Source: Bosea sp. Tri-49 (GTDB taxonomy: Bacteria; Pseudomonadota; Alphaproteobacteria; Rhizobiales; Beijerinckiaceae). Taken from it: a DNA stretch of 64,000 nucleotides. Within the stretch, counting starts at the first letter, position 1, and every line of letters begins with the position of its first letter. The stretch lies in assembly GCF_003952665.1 (NCBI RefSeq), contig NZ_CP017946.1, positions 3,410,001 through 3,474,000 on the forward strand, written 5' to 3'. Shown here one piece after another: positions 44,395 through 54,680 of this stretch. Made by a program: the position numbers and the translations under genes. The notes beneath the pieces were generated by a model, which saw only the letters and a program-made list of their open reading frames with translations, was not told the DNA's origin and ran no database searches.

Positions 44395-44420
44395 CGGGCG
44401 CCGCAAGGCGCCCGTTTTTT
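44395..44420 (+). terminator. Rho-independent terminator of csbD
   Basis: An 8-bp stem (CGGGCGCC / GGCGCCCG) with a GCAA loop and six T. It starts 29 bases past the csbD stop, just ahead of the convergent dnaJ gene end. Confidence 0.9.
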
Positions 44421-44424
44421 CGTA

Positions 44425-45555
44425 TCAGGCCGCGCCGCCTAGGCCGCCGAGGAAATCCTTGACCCGGCCGAAGAAGCCGGCGGTCTCGGGATGGGTGGCG
44501 CCCGAACTCTCACGCTCGAACTCCATCAGCAGTTCGCGCTGGCGGGCGGTCAGCTTCTGCGGCGTCTCGACCAGGACCTGGATGTAGAGATCGCCCATCT
44601 CGCGCGAGCGCAGCACACTCATGCCCTTGGCCTTGAGGCGGAACTGCTTGCCGGTCTGGGTGCCCTCGGGGATTTTCACCCGGGCCTTTTCACCGTTCAG
44701 CGTCGGGACCTCGATCTCGCCGCCGAGCGCGGCCGAGGTCAGGCCGATCGGCACGCGGCAGAACAGATCGGCGCCGTCGCGCTGGAAGATCGCGTGCGGC
44801 TTGATCGAAAGGAAGATGTAGAGGTCGCCCGCTGGCCCACCGCGCAAGCCCGCCTCGCCTTCGCCGGCGAGGCGAATGCGGGTGCCGTCCTCGACGCCGG
44901 CCGGGATGTTGACTGAGAGCGTACGCTCGCGCGTGACGCGGCCGGCACCCTGGCAGCCGGTGCAGGGATCGTCGATGATCTCGCCGCGGCCATTGCAGGT
45001 CGGGCAGGTGCGCTCGACCGAGAAGAAACCCTGGCTGGCGCGAACGCGGCCATGGCCGCCGCAGGTCGGGCACTGGCGCGACTTCGAGCCCGCCTTGGCG
45101 CCGGTGCCGGAGCAGACCTCGCAGGCCATCGAAGTCGGCACACGGATGGTCTCGTTCTTGCCGGCATAGGCGTCTTCGAGGCCGATCTCGAGATTATAGC
45201 GCAGATCGGCGCCGCGCTCGCGGGCATTGGCGCCGCGCGGGCCGCGGCCACGACCCTCGCCGAAGAAGGATTCGAAGATGTCGGACATGAAATCCGACAT
45301 GTCCGCCGGGCCGCCGCCCCCGCCGCCGTTCTCGAAGGCCTGATGACCATAGCGGTCATAGGCCGCGCGCTTCTGGCCATCCGAGAGGATCTGATAAGCC
45401 TCGTTGATCTCCTTGAACTTGATCTCGGCCTGCTTGTCGCCCGGATTCTTGTCCGGGTGATGCTGCATGGCGAGCTTGCGGAAGGAGCCCTTGAGCTCGA
45501 CTTCCGTCACTGTCCGGGAGACCCCGAGTATCTCGTAATAGTCGCGCTTCGACAT
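44425..45555 (-). CDS. dnaJ: Chaperone protein DnaJ
   Basis: A 376-residue J-protein. The J domain occupies residues 1-70, with the HPD motif in [10 protein letters not shown] Gly/Phe-rich linker follows. Four CxxCxGxG zinc repeats follow at about 140-205: [25 protein letters not shown] and CTGCQGAG. Then come the C-terminal substrate-binding domains. It stimulates DnaK ATPase and delivers substrates. It lies 131 bases after dnaK on the same strand with a strong palindrome between them. Start ATG at 45555. Confidence 0.97.
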   Translation of the reverse strand: MSKRDYYEILGVSRTVTEVELKGSFRKLAMQHHPDKNPGDKQAEIKFKEINEAYQILSDGQKRAAYDRYGHQAFENGGGGGGPADMSDFMSDIFESFFGEGRGRGPRGANARERGADLRYNLEIGLEDAYAGKNETIRVPTSMACEVCSGTGAKAGSKSRQCPTCGGHGRVRASQGFFSVERTCPTCNGRGEIIDDPCTGCQGAGRVTRERTLSVNIPAGVEDGTRIRLAGEGEAGLRGGPAGDLYIFLSIKPHAIFQRDGADLFCRVPIGLTSAALGGEIEVPTLNGEKARVKIPEGTQTGKQFRLKAKGMSVLRSREMGDLYIQVLVETPQKLTARQRELLMEFERESSGATHPETAGFFGRVKDFLGGLGGAA

Positions 45556-45634
45556 TCAACCAGCTGCCCCTGCGCCGCCCTGCGCCTTCTGCACAGGCCG
45601 GCGAGTCATGTCCTGCCGACGCCATCGCCTTAAT

Positions 45635-45663
45635 GGAATGGCCGGGTCAAGCCCGGCCATTCC
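45635..45663. repeat. REP-like palindrome between dnaK and dnaJ
   Basis: Perfect 12-bp arms (GGAATGGCCGGG / CCCGGCCATTCC) around TCAAG. The GGCCGGG-TCAAG-CCCGGCC form is an element repeated across many Hyphomicrobiales genomes; that is general knowledge and not tested here. In the dnaK-dnaJ transcript it would form a stable hairpin that could lower downstream dnaJ expression. Confidence 0.65.
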
Positions 45664-45686
45664 GTCACGGTCGATGACGAGCGCGT

Positions 45687-47609
<1,923 letters not shown>

Positions 47610-48067
47610 GGATGGGATCCCTTTCGATTTAGCAGATCGCCGGAAGCCCGCGCACGAGGCGCCGTCCTCCGGCCCATGGCCCCAGGTCGCCCCCACCTTC
47701 CGCGGCGAACGAACCCGGGATATCCACGTCTGGCAGCGAAGTGACGGAACGAGGCGCTGGCCCCGGCCCGGTTCGGCCGCCGGTTAGAATAAAGATCGAC
47801 CGGTCCCGCGTTTCAGCGCTCGCATGTCAATGCTCGTGCCTGGCGCAATCCGGCCCCGATGGTCATCAAAACCACCGCTTGGCGGCGTATATAGGGAGGG
47901 TGACGCCCTGCTTGCAAGGCACGGAGCCGGATTAAGAATCGGCTTTGAGCGATGTCCTGCACAGAATTCGCAGGACTGACCATTCTGGATAAGTGTTGCC
48001 TTCGTGCTCTTGCGCAGCAAGCTCGGCCAATTCATTCAAAAGAACCTTGCGCCAACGGGAACCAGCC
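47610..48067. other. dnaK leader and divergent promoter region
   Basis: This 458-base gap separates dnaK from the divergent secreted protein gene. I see no convincing coding frame. It holds the heat-shock type promoter at 47888-47918 and a 7+7 bp dyad at 47954-47976. The dnaK leader would be about 270 bases long. Confidence 0.5.
47888..47918 (-). promoter_or_regulatory. RpoH-type heat-shock promoter of dnaK
   Basis: Read on the minus strand, CTTGCAAG (47911-47918) is followed by CCCTATATA (47888-47896), near the alphaproteobacterial RpoH pattern CTTG-N17/18-CYTATNT. Position upstream of dnaK supports it. Confidence 0.5.
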
Positions 48068-48970
48068 GTGACCACGACTCGCCGCCCGACCGCCCATCGT
48101 CTCGCCGCCGGCGCAGCGCTGGCCTGGCTCGGCCTTGCGAGCGGGGCTCTGGCGCAGCCGCTGCAGTTGCCGGGTGCCCAGCCCTTCAATGCGCCCGGCG
48201 CCCAGCAGTCGGCACCAGCTTCCACCAGCGGGCCGGCAACGCCGCGCCCGCGCACCATGCCGGCGATCAAGATCCCAGGCGAAGACTCAATCCTTGGCAA
48301 GACCTTGCGCCGTAATGGCGGTTTCGGCGAAGCAACGCTGGAGAAGACCGGCAGTGGCTATGGCCTGAAACTGCGTGCCGAGGGCTTCCAGTCGAGCAAC
48401 CTCACCGAACCCTGTGCGATCTCGTTCGGCGACGCGCCTGTGCCGGTGACCTCGCTCGGCAAGCCGGCGGGGCTGGCGCGCTACAAGCTCGAGGCCCCCG
48501 CCTGCCCGATCGTCTTCGACGTGCTCGAGGGCGCTTTCCTGGTGGTCGAGCCCGAGCAGCCCTGCGTGATTGAAGCTGCCGCCTGCCGTATCGATCCTCG
48601 CGGCGTCTGGGGACCGGATGTGCGCACGCTTCCCGCCCGCGCCAAGGAGATCGACGGCGAGCGCAGCAAGGCGGAGACAGCTGTCCGAGAGGGTTTTCGC
48701 GCGCTCTCGGCCAAGGCTGATCTGCCGGAGCAGAGGTCCATCGCGCGCGAGCAGGCCGGCTTCTCCTCGGAGCGCGAGCAGATCTGCCGCGACTTCCAGC
48801 GCGAGGGCTCGCATGGTTTCTGCGGCGCTCGCGTGACCGAGGCTCGGGCCGCCTCGATCCGCTCCCGGCTCGGCCTGCCCGAGCCGAAGCCCGAGACGGC
48901 GAAACCGCGTCCGGCCACGGCGAGACGGGCGCCCCCACCTGCTGCGGCACCCGCTCCAGCCATTCAGTAG
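48068..48970 (+). CDS. Secreted protein of unknown function with Pro/Ala-rich tail
   Basis: A 300-residue protein. It has a long basic N-terminus then a hydrophobic segment ending at GALAQ (about residue 32), so it is exported. The centre holds two Cys pairs around a compact fold (about 80-185), with TEPCAISFGD, APACPIVFD and QPCVIEAAACRIDP. A helical stretch follows, and the tail (about 270-300) is Pro/Ala/Lys-rich. No family function is known to me. The start is GTG at 48068 with a CGGGAACC leader. It is divergent from dnaK. Confidence 0.75.
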   Translation: MTTTRRPTAHRLAAGAALAWLGLASGALAQPLQLPGAQPFNAPGAQQSAPASTSGPATPRPRTMPAIKIPGEDSILGKTLRRNGGFGEATLEKTGSGYGLKLRAEGFQSSNLTEPCAISFGDAPVPVTSLGKPAGLARYKLEAPACPIVFDVLEGAFLVVEPEQPCVIEAAACRIDPRGVWGPDVRTLPARAKEIDGERSKAETAVREGFRALSAKADLPEQRSIAREQAGFSSEREQICRDFQREGSHGFCGARVTEARAASIRSRLGLPEPKPETAKPRPATARRAPPPAAAPAPAIQ

Positions 48971-48978
48971 ATTTCGGC

Positions 48979-49959
48979 TCAGGCGGCCTGGCCGCTTGCG
49001 ACCTGCCCGGCTTCCCAGCCGAGGATGGCGCGCTTGCGCGTCAGGCCCCAATGATAGCCGGTGAGCGCACCCGACTTGCCGATGACGCGGTGGCAAGGAA
49101 CGACAAACGAGATCGGGTTCTTGCCGACCGCCGCGCCGACCGCGCGGGCCGCCGAGGGCTTGCCGATATGACCGGCGACGTCGCCATAGGTGGTGGCGCA
49201 GCCAACCGGAATCCGCAGCAGCGTCTCCCAGACACGAACTTCGAAATCGGTGCCGATCAACACGACGCGCAGCGGCGTCTGCGGCGACCAGCTACCCGGC
49301 TCGAAGATGCGGGCGGCATAGGGTTTCGTCGCCTGCGGATCGAAACGGTAATCCGCATGCGGCCAGCGCCGCATCATGTCGGCCAGTGCCTCGGCCCGGC
49401 CGCCGATGACCTTGCCGCCGTCGAGGCTGTTCGAGACCCAGCCGAGACCGGCGAGGCCACGCTCTGTCACCACGATCAGCGCTTCGCCGAAGGGCGAGGT
49501 GTGGAAGCCATAGGACAGTCGCAAACCCTCGCCGCCGGTCTTCCACTCACCCGGCGACATCGCCTCATGGGTGACGAAGAGGTCGTGCAGACGGCCCGGG
49601 CCGGAGAGCCCGACCTCGAAGCTGGTGTCGAGGATGCTGGCGGAGGAGGCCAACAGCCCCTTGGCGTTGTCGAGCGTGATCGCCTGCAGGAAAGCTTTCG
49701 GCGTCAGCCCGCACCAGCGCCGGAACAGGTGATGCACATCGGTCGGGGTCGCGCCGGCGGCATCGGCGATCGCCTCGATCGTCGGCTGCTGGCGCCAGTT
49801 GTTGGTGATGTAGGACAGGATGCGGCGCACCGTATCGTAGTCCGAGCCCGGCGCTGCCGCCGGAAAATCGGCCTCCGAAGGCATGGCCTCGGCGGCGCGG
49901 GCGAGCACGGCATTGGAGACGGTGATCGGTTTCATCGCAGTTCTGAAGTGAGCGTTCAT
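48979..49959 (-). CDS. HTH-methylated-DNA-protein cysteine methyltransferase fusion (Ada-like, no N-terminal domain)
   Basis: A 326-residue fusion. An AraC-type DNA-binding domain (about 42-138) precedes a methyltransferase domain (about 150-315). The acceptor is Cys289 in the VPCHRV motif. It repairs O6-methylguanine by moving the methyl group to itself. It lacks the N-terminal zinc/cysteine domain of E. coli Ada that senses methylphosphotriesters, so its helix-turn-helix half may regulate by a different cue. The start at 49959 follows AGGATAG. Confidence 0.9.
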   Translation of the reverse strand: MNAHFRTAMKPITVSNAVLARAAEAMPSEADFPAAAPGSDYDTVRRILSYITNNWRQQPTIEAIADAAGATPTDVHHLFRRWCGLTPKAFLQAITLDNAKGLLASSASILDTSFEVGLSGPGRLHDLFVTHEAMSPGEWKTGGEGLRLSYGFHTSPFGEALIVVTERGLAGLGWVSNSLDGGKVIGGRAEALADMMRRWPHADYRFDPQATKPYAARIFEPGSWSPQTPLRVVLIGTDFEVRVWETLLRIPVGCATTYGDVAGHIGKPSAARAVGAAVGKNPISFVVPCHRVIGKSGALTGYHWGLTRKRAILGWEAGQVASGQAA

Positions 49960-50076
49960 CTTTCTATCCTCGCGATCTGATCTCTCATGCTCACGAAGCT
50001 AGTCATGTCAGCATGCGTCTCCCACCCGAAAGCTGACAAGCTCGTCTTCACCATCGAGGGCGCATAGAGTCCGGAG

Positions 50077-50679
50077 ATGACCAGTTCCGCCGACGCCATC
50101 GGCTCGCTCTATGAGCGTCATGCCGCCGCCTACGACCAGCAGCGCGGCCGATCGCTGATGGAAGCGTGTTGGCTCGACCGCTTCCTGTCGCTGCTGCCGG
50201 CAAGCCCCTCGGTCCTCGACATCGGCTGCGGCATGGGCGAGCCGATCGCCCGGCATCTCATCGCACGCGGCTGCGCGGTGACCGGCATTGATTCGTCGGC
50301 GCCACTGATCGCGCTCTGCCGCGAGCGCTTTCCAGAGCAGGCCTGGCAAGTCGCCGACATGCGCTCGCTCGCGCTCGGCCAGTGCTTCGACGGGCTGATC
50401 GCCTGGGACAGCTTCTTCCACCTCGGCCATGAGGCTCAACGGCGGATGTTCCCGATTTTCCGGGACCATGCGGCCGAAGGCACGGCGTTGCTCTTCACCA
50501 GCGGTCCCGGTCATGGCGAGGCGGTCGGCACGTTCGAGGGCGAGCCGCTCTATCACGCCAGCCTCGCCCCAGCCGAATACCGCGCCCTGCTGCACGAGAA
50601 CGGTTTCATTGTCGTCGACCATATCGCCGAGGATGCGAGCTGCGGCGGGCATACTGTCTGGCTTGCCCGACTGCGTTGA
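50077..50679 (+). CDS. Class I SAM-dependent methyltransferase
   Basis: A 200-residue methyltransferase. Motif I is VLDIGCGMGEP near residue 46, an acidic residue after strand 2 (GIDSS) binds the SAM ribose, and the later stretch DGLIAWDSFFHLG is motif IV. The substrate is unknown. It lies divergent from the repair fusion gene and ends 8 bases before the opposing gene stop. Confidence 0.85.
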   Translation: MTSSADAIGSLYERHAAAYDQQRGRSLMEACWLDRFLSLLPASPSVLDIGCGMGEPIARHLIARGCAVTGIDSSAPLIALCRERFPEQAWQVADMRSLALGQCFDGLIAWDSFFHLGHEAQRRMFPIFRDHAAEGTALLFTSGPGHGEAVGTFEGEPLYHASLAPAEYRALLHENGFIVVDHIAEDASCGGHTVWLARLR

Positions 50680-50686
50680 GTGCGGC

Positions 50687-51214
50687 TCAGGCCGGTAGCG
50701 GCCCCGCCAGGAATCGCAGCAGCTTCTCGCGGGTGAGGCGCTGATTGTTGCGATGCCACTCGTCGCTGGTGAAGAAGACCGGCGAGCCCTCGTCCCAGCC
50801 GCTGCAGCTATAGTCAGACTGCTCGGCAAAGAAGGCGGCGAAGGCCTCGCGCGAGCGCCATTCCGCGATCGCCTCGCCCGGATGATAGCCGTCCAGGATG
50901 TCGCAAAGCTTGATGCCGGCCTCAGTGCGGATCAGTCCGTGTCCGCAGAAATCGCGGTGGAATTCGTGGATCAGGCCTTCACCGACCTGGCAGGTCATCA
51001 CGCGGTCCCAGACCTGACCCGCCAACACAGGGCCGAACAAGGCGCGATCGAGCTTGTCGCGCAGCACAAGGCCGTAGGCGCGAACCCTCGCCTCGCCATC
51101 GCTGACTTGCGCCGCCGATGCCGGGCCTGGTTTGCGCAGCGTCGCCCGCAAGGTGGCGCCGAGCACAACCACGATCACCGCCAGCGCGATCAGCGGGATG
51201 ATCGTCGCGGCCAT
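50687..51214 (-). CDS. Hypothetical membrane-anchored protein
   Basis: A 175-residue protein with one N-terminal helix (about 2-22) and a soluble domain containing five Cys and several His (EFHRDFCGHGL, KLCDILDGYHPGEAIAEW). I do not recognise the family. It comes 2 bases after the DUF2244 gene and probably shares its transcript. Confidence 0.7.
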   Translation of the reverse strand: MAATIIPLIALAVIVVVLGATLRATLRKPGPASAAQVSDGEARVRAYGLVLRDKLDRALFGPVLAGQVWDRVMTCQVGEGLIHEFHRDFCGHGLIRTEAGIKLCDILDGYHPGEAIAEWRSREAFAAFFAEQSDYSCSGWDEGSPVFFTSDEWHRNNQRLTREKLLRFLAGPLPA

Positions 51215-51216
51215 GC

Positions 51217-51744
51217 TCAGGCGGGCTCGAAATCCGGGCCGCGCTTGGCCTTGGCGAGCGCTGTACCGAGCGCCTGCGCGAAGCCCTCGCGTTCCTGCGG
51301 CGAGAGCGCGGAAGCGACCACGGTCCGCTGCCCACGCGAAACCAGTGAAAGCGCGAGCAGGCCGTAATCCTCGTCATCCTCGCGCTCGAGCTTGGTCCAG
51401 GCGGGGTTGGAGCGCCAGATTTTCTCGCGGCCATGATGCGAGACCTTACGCAGTAGCACCTCGAGCGGTGTCACAATGATGCGCTCGAAGGCGCGCGCCG
51501 CGTTGAAGTTAACCTTGAAGGCGATGTAGAGCGCGAGCAGGTCGAGCCCGAAGAAGCCGGCGACTGGCCAGGCGCCGAGCACCATGAAGGGGATCGAGGC
51601 AGCGACGCTGGTCATGCAGACCAAAGTCATCACGATACGGAAATTATCCTGACCGAGTGAGCGATACGGCGTGATCGTCGCGTCGAAGACCGGCCGCTCG
51701 GCCGCTTCGGCTGCAACGTCGCAATTGGGCTTGCCCAAGGTCAT
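51217..51744 (-). CDS. DUF2244 domain membrane protein
   Basis: A 175-residue protein with two adjacent helices (about 40-80) and a soluble C-terminal part. The FDATITPYRSLGQDNFRIVM stretch and the later RAFERIIVTP and REKIWRSNPAWT patterns are those of DUF2244, whose function is unknown. Start at 51744 seems right: TATAAT ends 6 bases upstream and no ribosome site is seen, pointing to a leaderless message. It is divergent from nth. Confidence 0.88.
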   Translation of the reverse strand: MTLGKPNCDVAAEAAERPVFDATITPYRSLGQDNFRIVMTLVCMTSVAASIPFMVLGAWPVAGFFGLDLLALYIAFKVNFNAARAFERIIVTPLEVLLRKVSHHGREKIWRSNPAWTKLEREDDEDYGLLALSLVSRGQRTVVASALSPQEREGFAQALGTALAKAKRGPDFEPA

Positions 51745-51750
51745 TCGCAG

Positions 51751-51778
51751 ATTATAACGCCGCAATGCCCGTGCCGAA
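51751..51778 (-). promoter_or_regulatory. Promoter giving a leaderless DUF2244 message
   Basis: On the minus strand TTCGGC (51773-51778) and TATAAT (51751-51756) are separated by 16 bases. The -10 ends 6 bases before the ATG at 51744, so transcription would begin at or next to the start codon. Confidence 0.5.
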
Positions 51779-52466
51779 CAGTGCGAAACGCCGCAGCCCG
51801 CCGCCCACACGGATCACAGATCCGAAGCCACGCAGCGCCGCCGAGGTCTACGAGATCTTCAGCCGCTTCCGGCAGCAAAGACCTGAGCCAAAGGGCGAGC
51901 TCGACTATATCAACGCCTTCACCCTGCTGGTCGCCGTCGTGCTCTCGGCACAGGCGACCGATGCCGGCGTCAACAAGGCGACGAAGCAGCTGTTCGAGCT
52001 CGCCGATACACCGCAAAAGATGCTCGCCGTTGGCGAAGACCGGGTGCGCGAACTGATCAAGACGATCGGGCTCTACCGCAACAAGGCAAAGAACGTCATC
52101 GCGCTCTCGGAGAAGCTGATCGCCGAGTTCGGGAGCGAGGTCCCGACCGCGCGCGAGGCGCTGGAGAGCCTGCCCGGCGTCGGCCGCAAGACCGCGAATG
52201 TCGTGCTCAACATCGCCTTCGGCGAAATCACCCATGCGGTCGACACCCATGTCTTCCGCGTCGCCAACCGCCTGCGCATCGCGCCCGGCAAGAACGTGCT
52301 GCACGTCGAGCTTGGATTGGAAAAGGCGGTGCCGGCCGAGTTCGGCCGGCACGCGCATCACTGGCTCATTCTGCACGGACGCTACACCTGCAAGGCGCTG
52401 CGCCCGGCCTGCGAAGCTTGCGTCGTCGCCGATCTCTGCGATTCCGCCGACAAGCGGATCGCCTGA
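51765..52466 (+). CDS. nth: Endonuclease III
   Basis: A 233-residue DNA glycosylase/AP lyase that removes oxidised pyrimidines. The HhH motif LPGVGRKTA contains catalytic Lys142, and Asp160 is in THAVDTHV; this 18-residue spacing matches E. coli Nth. A [4Fe-4S] cluster is held by C-x6-C-x2-C-x5-C near the C-terminus. An N-terminal extension of about 20 residues precedes the core. It starts opposite the DUF2244 gene. Confidence 0.95.
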   Translation: MPVPNSAKRRSPPPTRITDPKPRSAAEVYEIFSRFRQQRPEPKGELDYINAFTLLVAVVLSAQATDAGVNKATKQLFELADTPQKMLAVGEDRVRELIKTIGLYRNKAKNVIALSEKLIAEFGSEVPTAREALESLPGVGRKTANVVLNIAFGEITHAVDTHVFRVANRLRIAPGKNVLHVELGLEKAVPAEFGRHAHHWLILHGRYTCKALRPACEACVVADLCDSADKRIA

Positions 52467-52472
52467 CGCGCC

Positions 52473-53459
52473 TCAATTGATGGCGAGGCGGGCCTGCTTG
52501 ATGATGCCGGCCCAGCGGCGCGATTCAGCCTCCATCATCGCGGCGAACTCCTCCGGCTTGTTGCCGATCGGCTCGGCGCCTTCGTTCTGCAGGCGCTCGC
52601 GGATGAGCGGGCTGTTGATGGCCTCGACCGTCGCCTGGCGCAGCTTCGCCGCGACATCCTTCGGGGTGCCCTTGGGCACGACGAAGCCGTACCAGGCCGT
52701 CGCCTCGTAGTCCGGCCAGCCGCTCTCGGAGACTGAGGGCACTTCGGGAAAGAGCTTGGCGCGCGCCGTGCCGGTCACCGCCAGCGCCCTGACCTTGCCG
52801 CCATGGATCAAGCCGAGCGCGGACGGCACGGTGGTGATCATGAAGTCGCTATTGCCGGCGAGCAGATCGGTCAGCGCCGGTCCGGCGCCACGATAGGGCA
52901 CGTGCACGGCCTCGAATTGCGCAGTCTGCGCCAGCAATACCGTCGCCAGATGACTGGCGGAACCGTTGCCGGCCGAGCCATAGGTCAGCTTGCCCGGGTT
53001 CTTCTGGGCCTGACCGACGAGCTCGGCCAGCGTCTTGTGCGGCGATCCCGCCGCAACGACCACGACGAGCGGCGCGGCGGAGATCAGCGTCAGCGGGTCG
53101 AAGGCGGTCAGCGGATCGACCCGGACATTCTTGAACAGATGCGGATTGACCACCATCGGGCCCTGATTGGCCATCAGCACGGTATAGCCATCGGGCGAGG
53201 CTGCAGCCGCCTGGGCCGTGGCGAGGTTGCCGCCGGCCGAGCCGTTGTTCTCGACCACCAGCGACTGGCCGAGCCGCTCGCCAACCCCCTGCGCAACGAG
53301 GCGCGCGATCGCGTCCGTGCCGCCACCGGCAGCATAGGGCACCAGCAGCTTCATCGGCCGGTCCGGGAAGGCGGCCTGGGCGTGCGCAAACTCAGGCAGG
53401 CAGGCGCTGGCCGCGGCGGCTGTGATCAGGCTGCAGAGATGGCGGCGCGTGATCGTCAT
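52473..53459 (-). CDS. Bug-family tripartite tricarboxylate transporter binding protein (orphan)
   Basis: A 328-residue periplasmic binding protein of the Bug family with a leader ending near AHAQA (residue 30). Family motifs are LLVPYAAGGGTDAIAR, VVENNGSAGGN, TYGSAGNGSASHL and VPYRGAGPALTDL. No tctA or tctB is adjacent. Its first 68 bases overlap the 3' end of the tautomerase gene, so the two are co-expressed. The probable ligand is a dicarboxylic or aromatic-acid derivative of the pathway the tautomerase serves. Confidence 0.9.
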   Translation of the reverse strand: MTITRRHLCSLITAAAASACLPEFAHAQAAFPDRPMKLLVPYAAGGGTDAIARLVAQGVGERLGQSLVVENNGSAGGNLATAQAAAASPDGYTVLMANQGPMVVNPHLFKNVRVDPLTAFDPLTLISAAPLVVVVAAGSPHKTLAELVGQAQKNPGKLTYGSAGNGSASHLATVLLAQTAQFEAVHVPYRGAGPALTDLLAGNSDFMITTVPSALGLIHGGKVRALAVTGTARAKLFPEVPSVSESGWPDYEATAWYGFVVPKGTPKDVAAKLRQATVEAINSPLIRERLQNEGAEPIGNKPEEFAAMMEAESRRWAGIIKQARLAIN

Positions 53460-54603
53460 GGGTCAGTTCTCCTCCCGTTTCCGCCCTCTCTGCAAGCGCG
53501 AGAATCGTGCTTGCGGGGACGATGACGTTTCCTTCGAAAATGCGGCGCGCGGTGCGCACCAGGCTGGCGCGGGTCACCCGGCCGGCGGCGTCGAGCGCAA
53601 GGTCGACCTGAATGGCGCCGCTCGGATGCTCGATCGTGACCAGCGAGCCGGTCTCCAGGCTCAGCATCTCCGAGGCGACGCTGCCGGCGATGCGGCTCGC
53701 GGCGGCGACGCAGAGCGCACCGGTCACGGCATGGCTGCGATGGCAGCGATCCGGCGTGAAATAGCGCGAGGTCACGCCGCCGCCGCGGCGCGCTTGCGAG
53801 AGCAGCCCGACCTTGGGAATGACACGGCCAGCGACATCGCCGAGGCCCATACGGCGGCCGGCCTCGCGGCGCAGCTGCTCCAGCCGCGCCAACAGAGCTC
53901 CGTTGGCGTCGAGCTCTGCCGGCGTCTCGTCGCCGGAAAGACCGAGATCGGCGGCCCGCAGCAGCAGCATCGGCGTGGCGTAGTCGATCAGCGTCACCGG
54001 GACGCCGTCGATCACCTCGCGGGCGGTGCCGGTCGGCAGCAATGCGCCGGTCTTGGAGCCGACGGCTTGAAGGAAACTCAGCCTGATCGGGGCCGCCGTG
54101 CCGGCGACCCCGTCGATCGCGGTTGCACCGTCATACGCAACGACGCCGCCCGGAGTCTGCACGGCCGCCTCGATCAGCGCGCCGGTGTTGCGGTTGTGGA
54201 TGCGCACGACCGTCTCGCCATCGACCGCCGGGACCAGGCCGGCCTCGATCGCGAAGGGGCCGACAGCGGAGAGCATGTTGCCGCAATTCGGGCTGAGATC
54301 GACATGGGCGCGCTCGACCGCCACCTGGGCGAAGAGATAGTCGACATCGGCGTCGGGCCGGCTGGAGCGGCTGACGATCGCGACCTTGCTGGTCAGCGAA
54401 TTGCCACCGCCGAGCCCGTCGAGCTGGAGCAGATGCGGCGAGCCCATCGCTGCGAGCAAGACACGATCACGAGCCGCCGGATCGCTCGGCAGGTCGCTTT
54501 CCAGGAAGAACGGGCCACGCGAGGTGCCGCCGCGCATCAGCACGCAGGGGATGCGCAGAGTCTGAGCATGCGGAAGATGGAAGGGAGCGGACAAGGGCGT
54601 CAC
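53392..54603 (-). CDS. GalD/PrpF family tautomerase
   Basis: A 403-residue protein of the PrpF/DapF-fold family. The segment IPCVLMRGGTSRGPFF at the start and SPNCGNMLSAVGPFA in the first third carry the catalytic Cys pattern of isomerases such as 4-oxalomesaconate tautomerase (GalD) of gallate breakdown. The identity is by motif, so methylaconitate-type isomerases are possible too. Start is uncertain: GTG at 54603 or TTG at 54633. The C-terminal 20-odd codons overlap the Bug gene start. Confidence 0.82.
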   Translation of the reverse strand: MTPLSAPFHLPHAQTLRIPCVLMRGGTSRGPFFLESDLPSDPAARDRVLLAAMGSPHLLQLDGLGGGNSLTSKVAIVSRSSRPDADVDYLFAQVAVERAHVDLSPNCGNMLSAVGPFAIEAGLVPAVDGETVVRIHNRNTGALIEAAVQTPGGVVAYDGATAIDGVAGTAAPIRLSFLQAVGSKTGALLPTGTAREVIDGVPVTLIDYATPMLLLRAADLGLSGDETPAELDANGALLARLEQLRREAGRRMGLGDVAGRVIPKVGLLSQARRGGGVTSRYFTPDRCHRSHAVTGALCVAAASRIAGSVASEMLSLETGSLVTIEHPSGAIQVDLALDAAGRVTRASLVRTARRIFEGNVIVPASTILALAERAETGGELTHDDHAPPSLQPDHSRRGQRLPA

Positions 54604-54680
54604 CCGGTGTTTGGCGATGCCCTCTCTTCTCAAATCGAATAATCGCTGTGAAATGCAGAGACCGGCGCTATTAATGCGCT

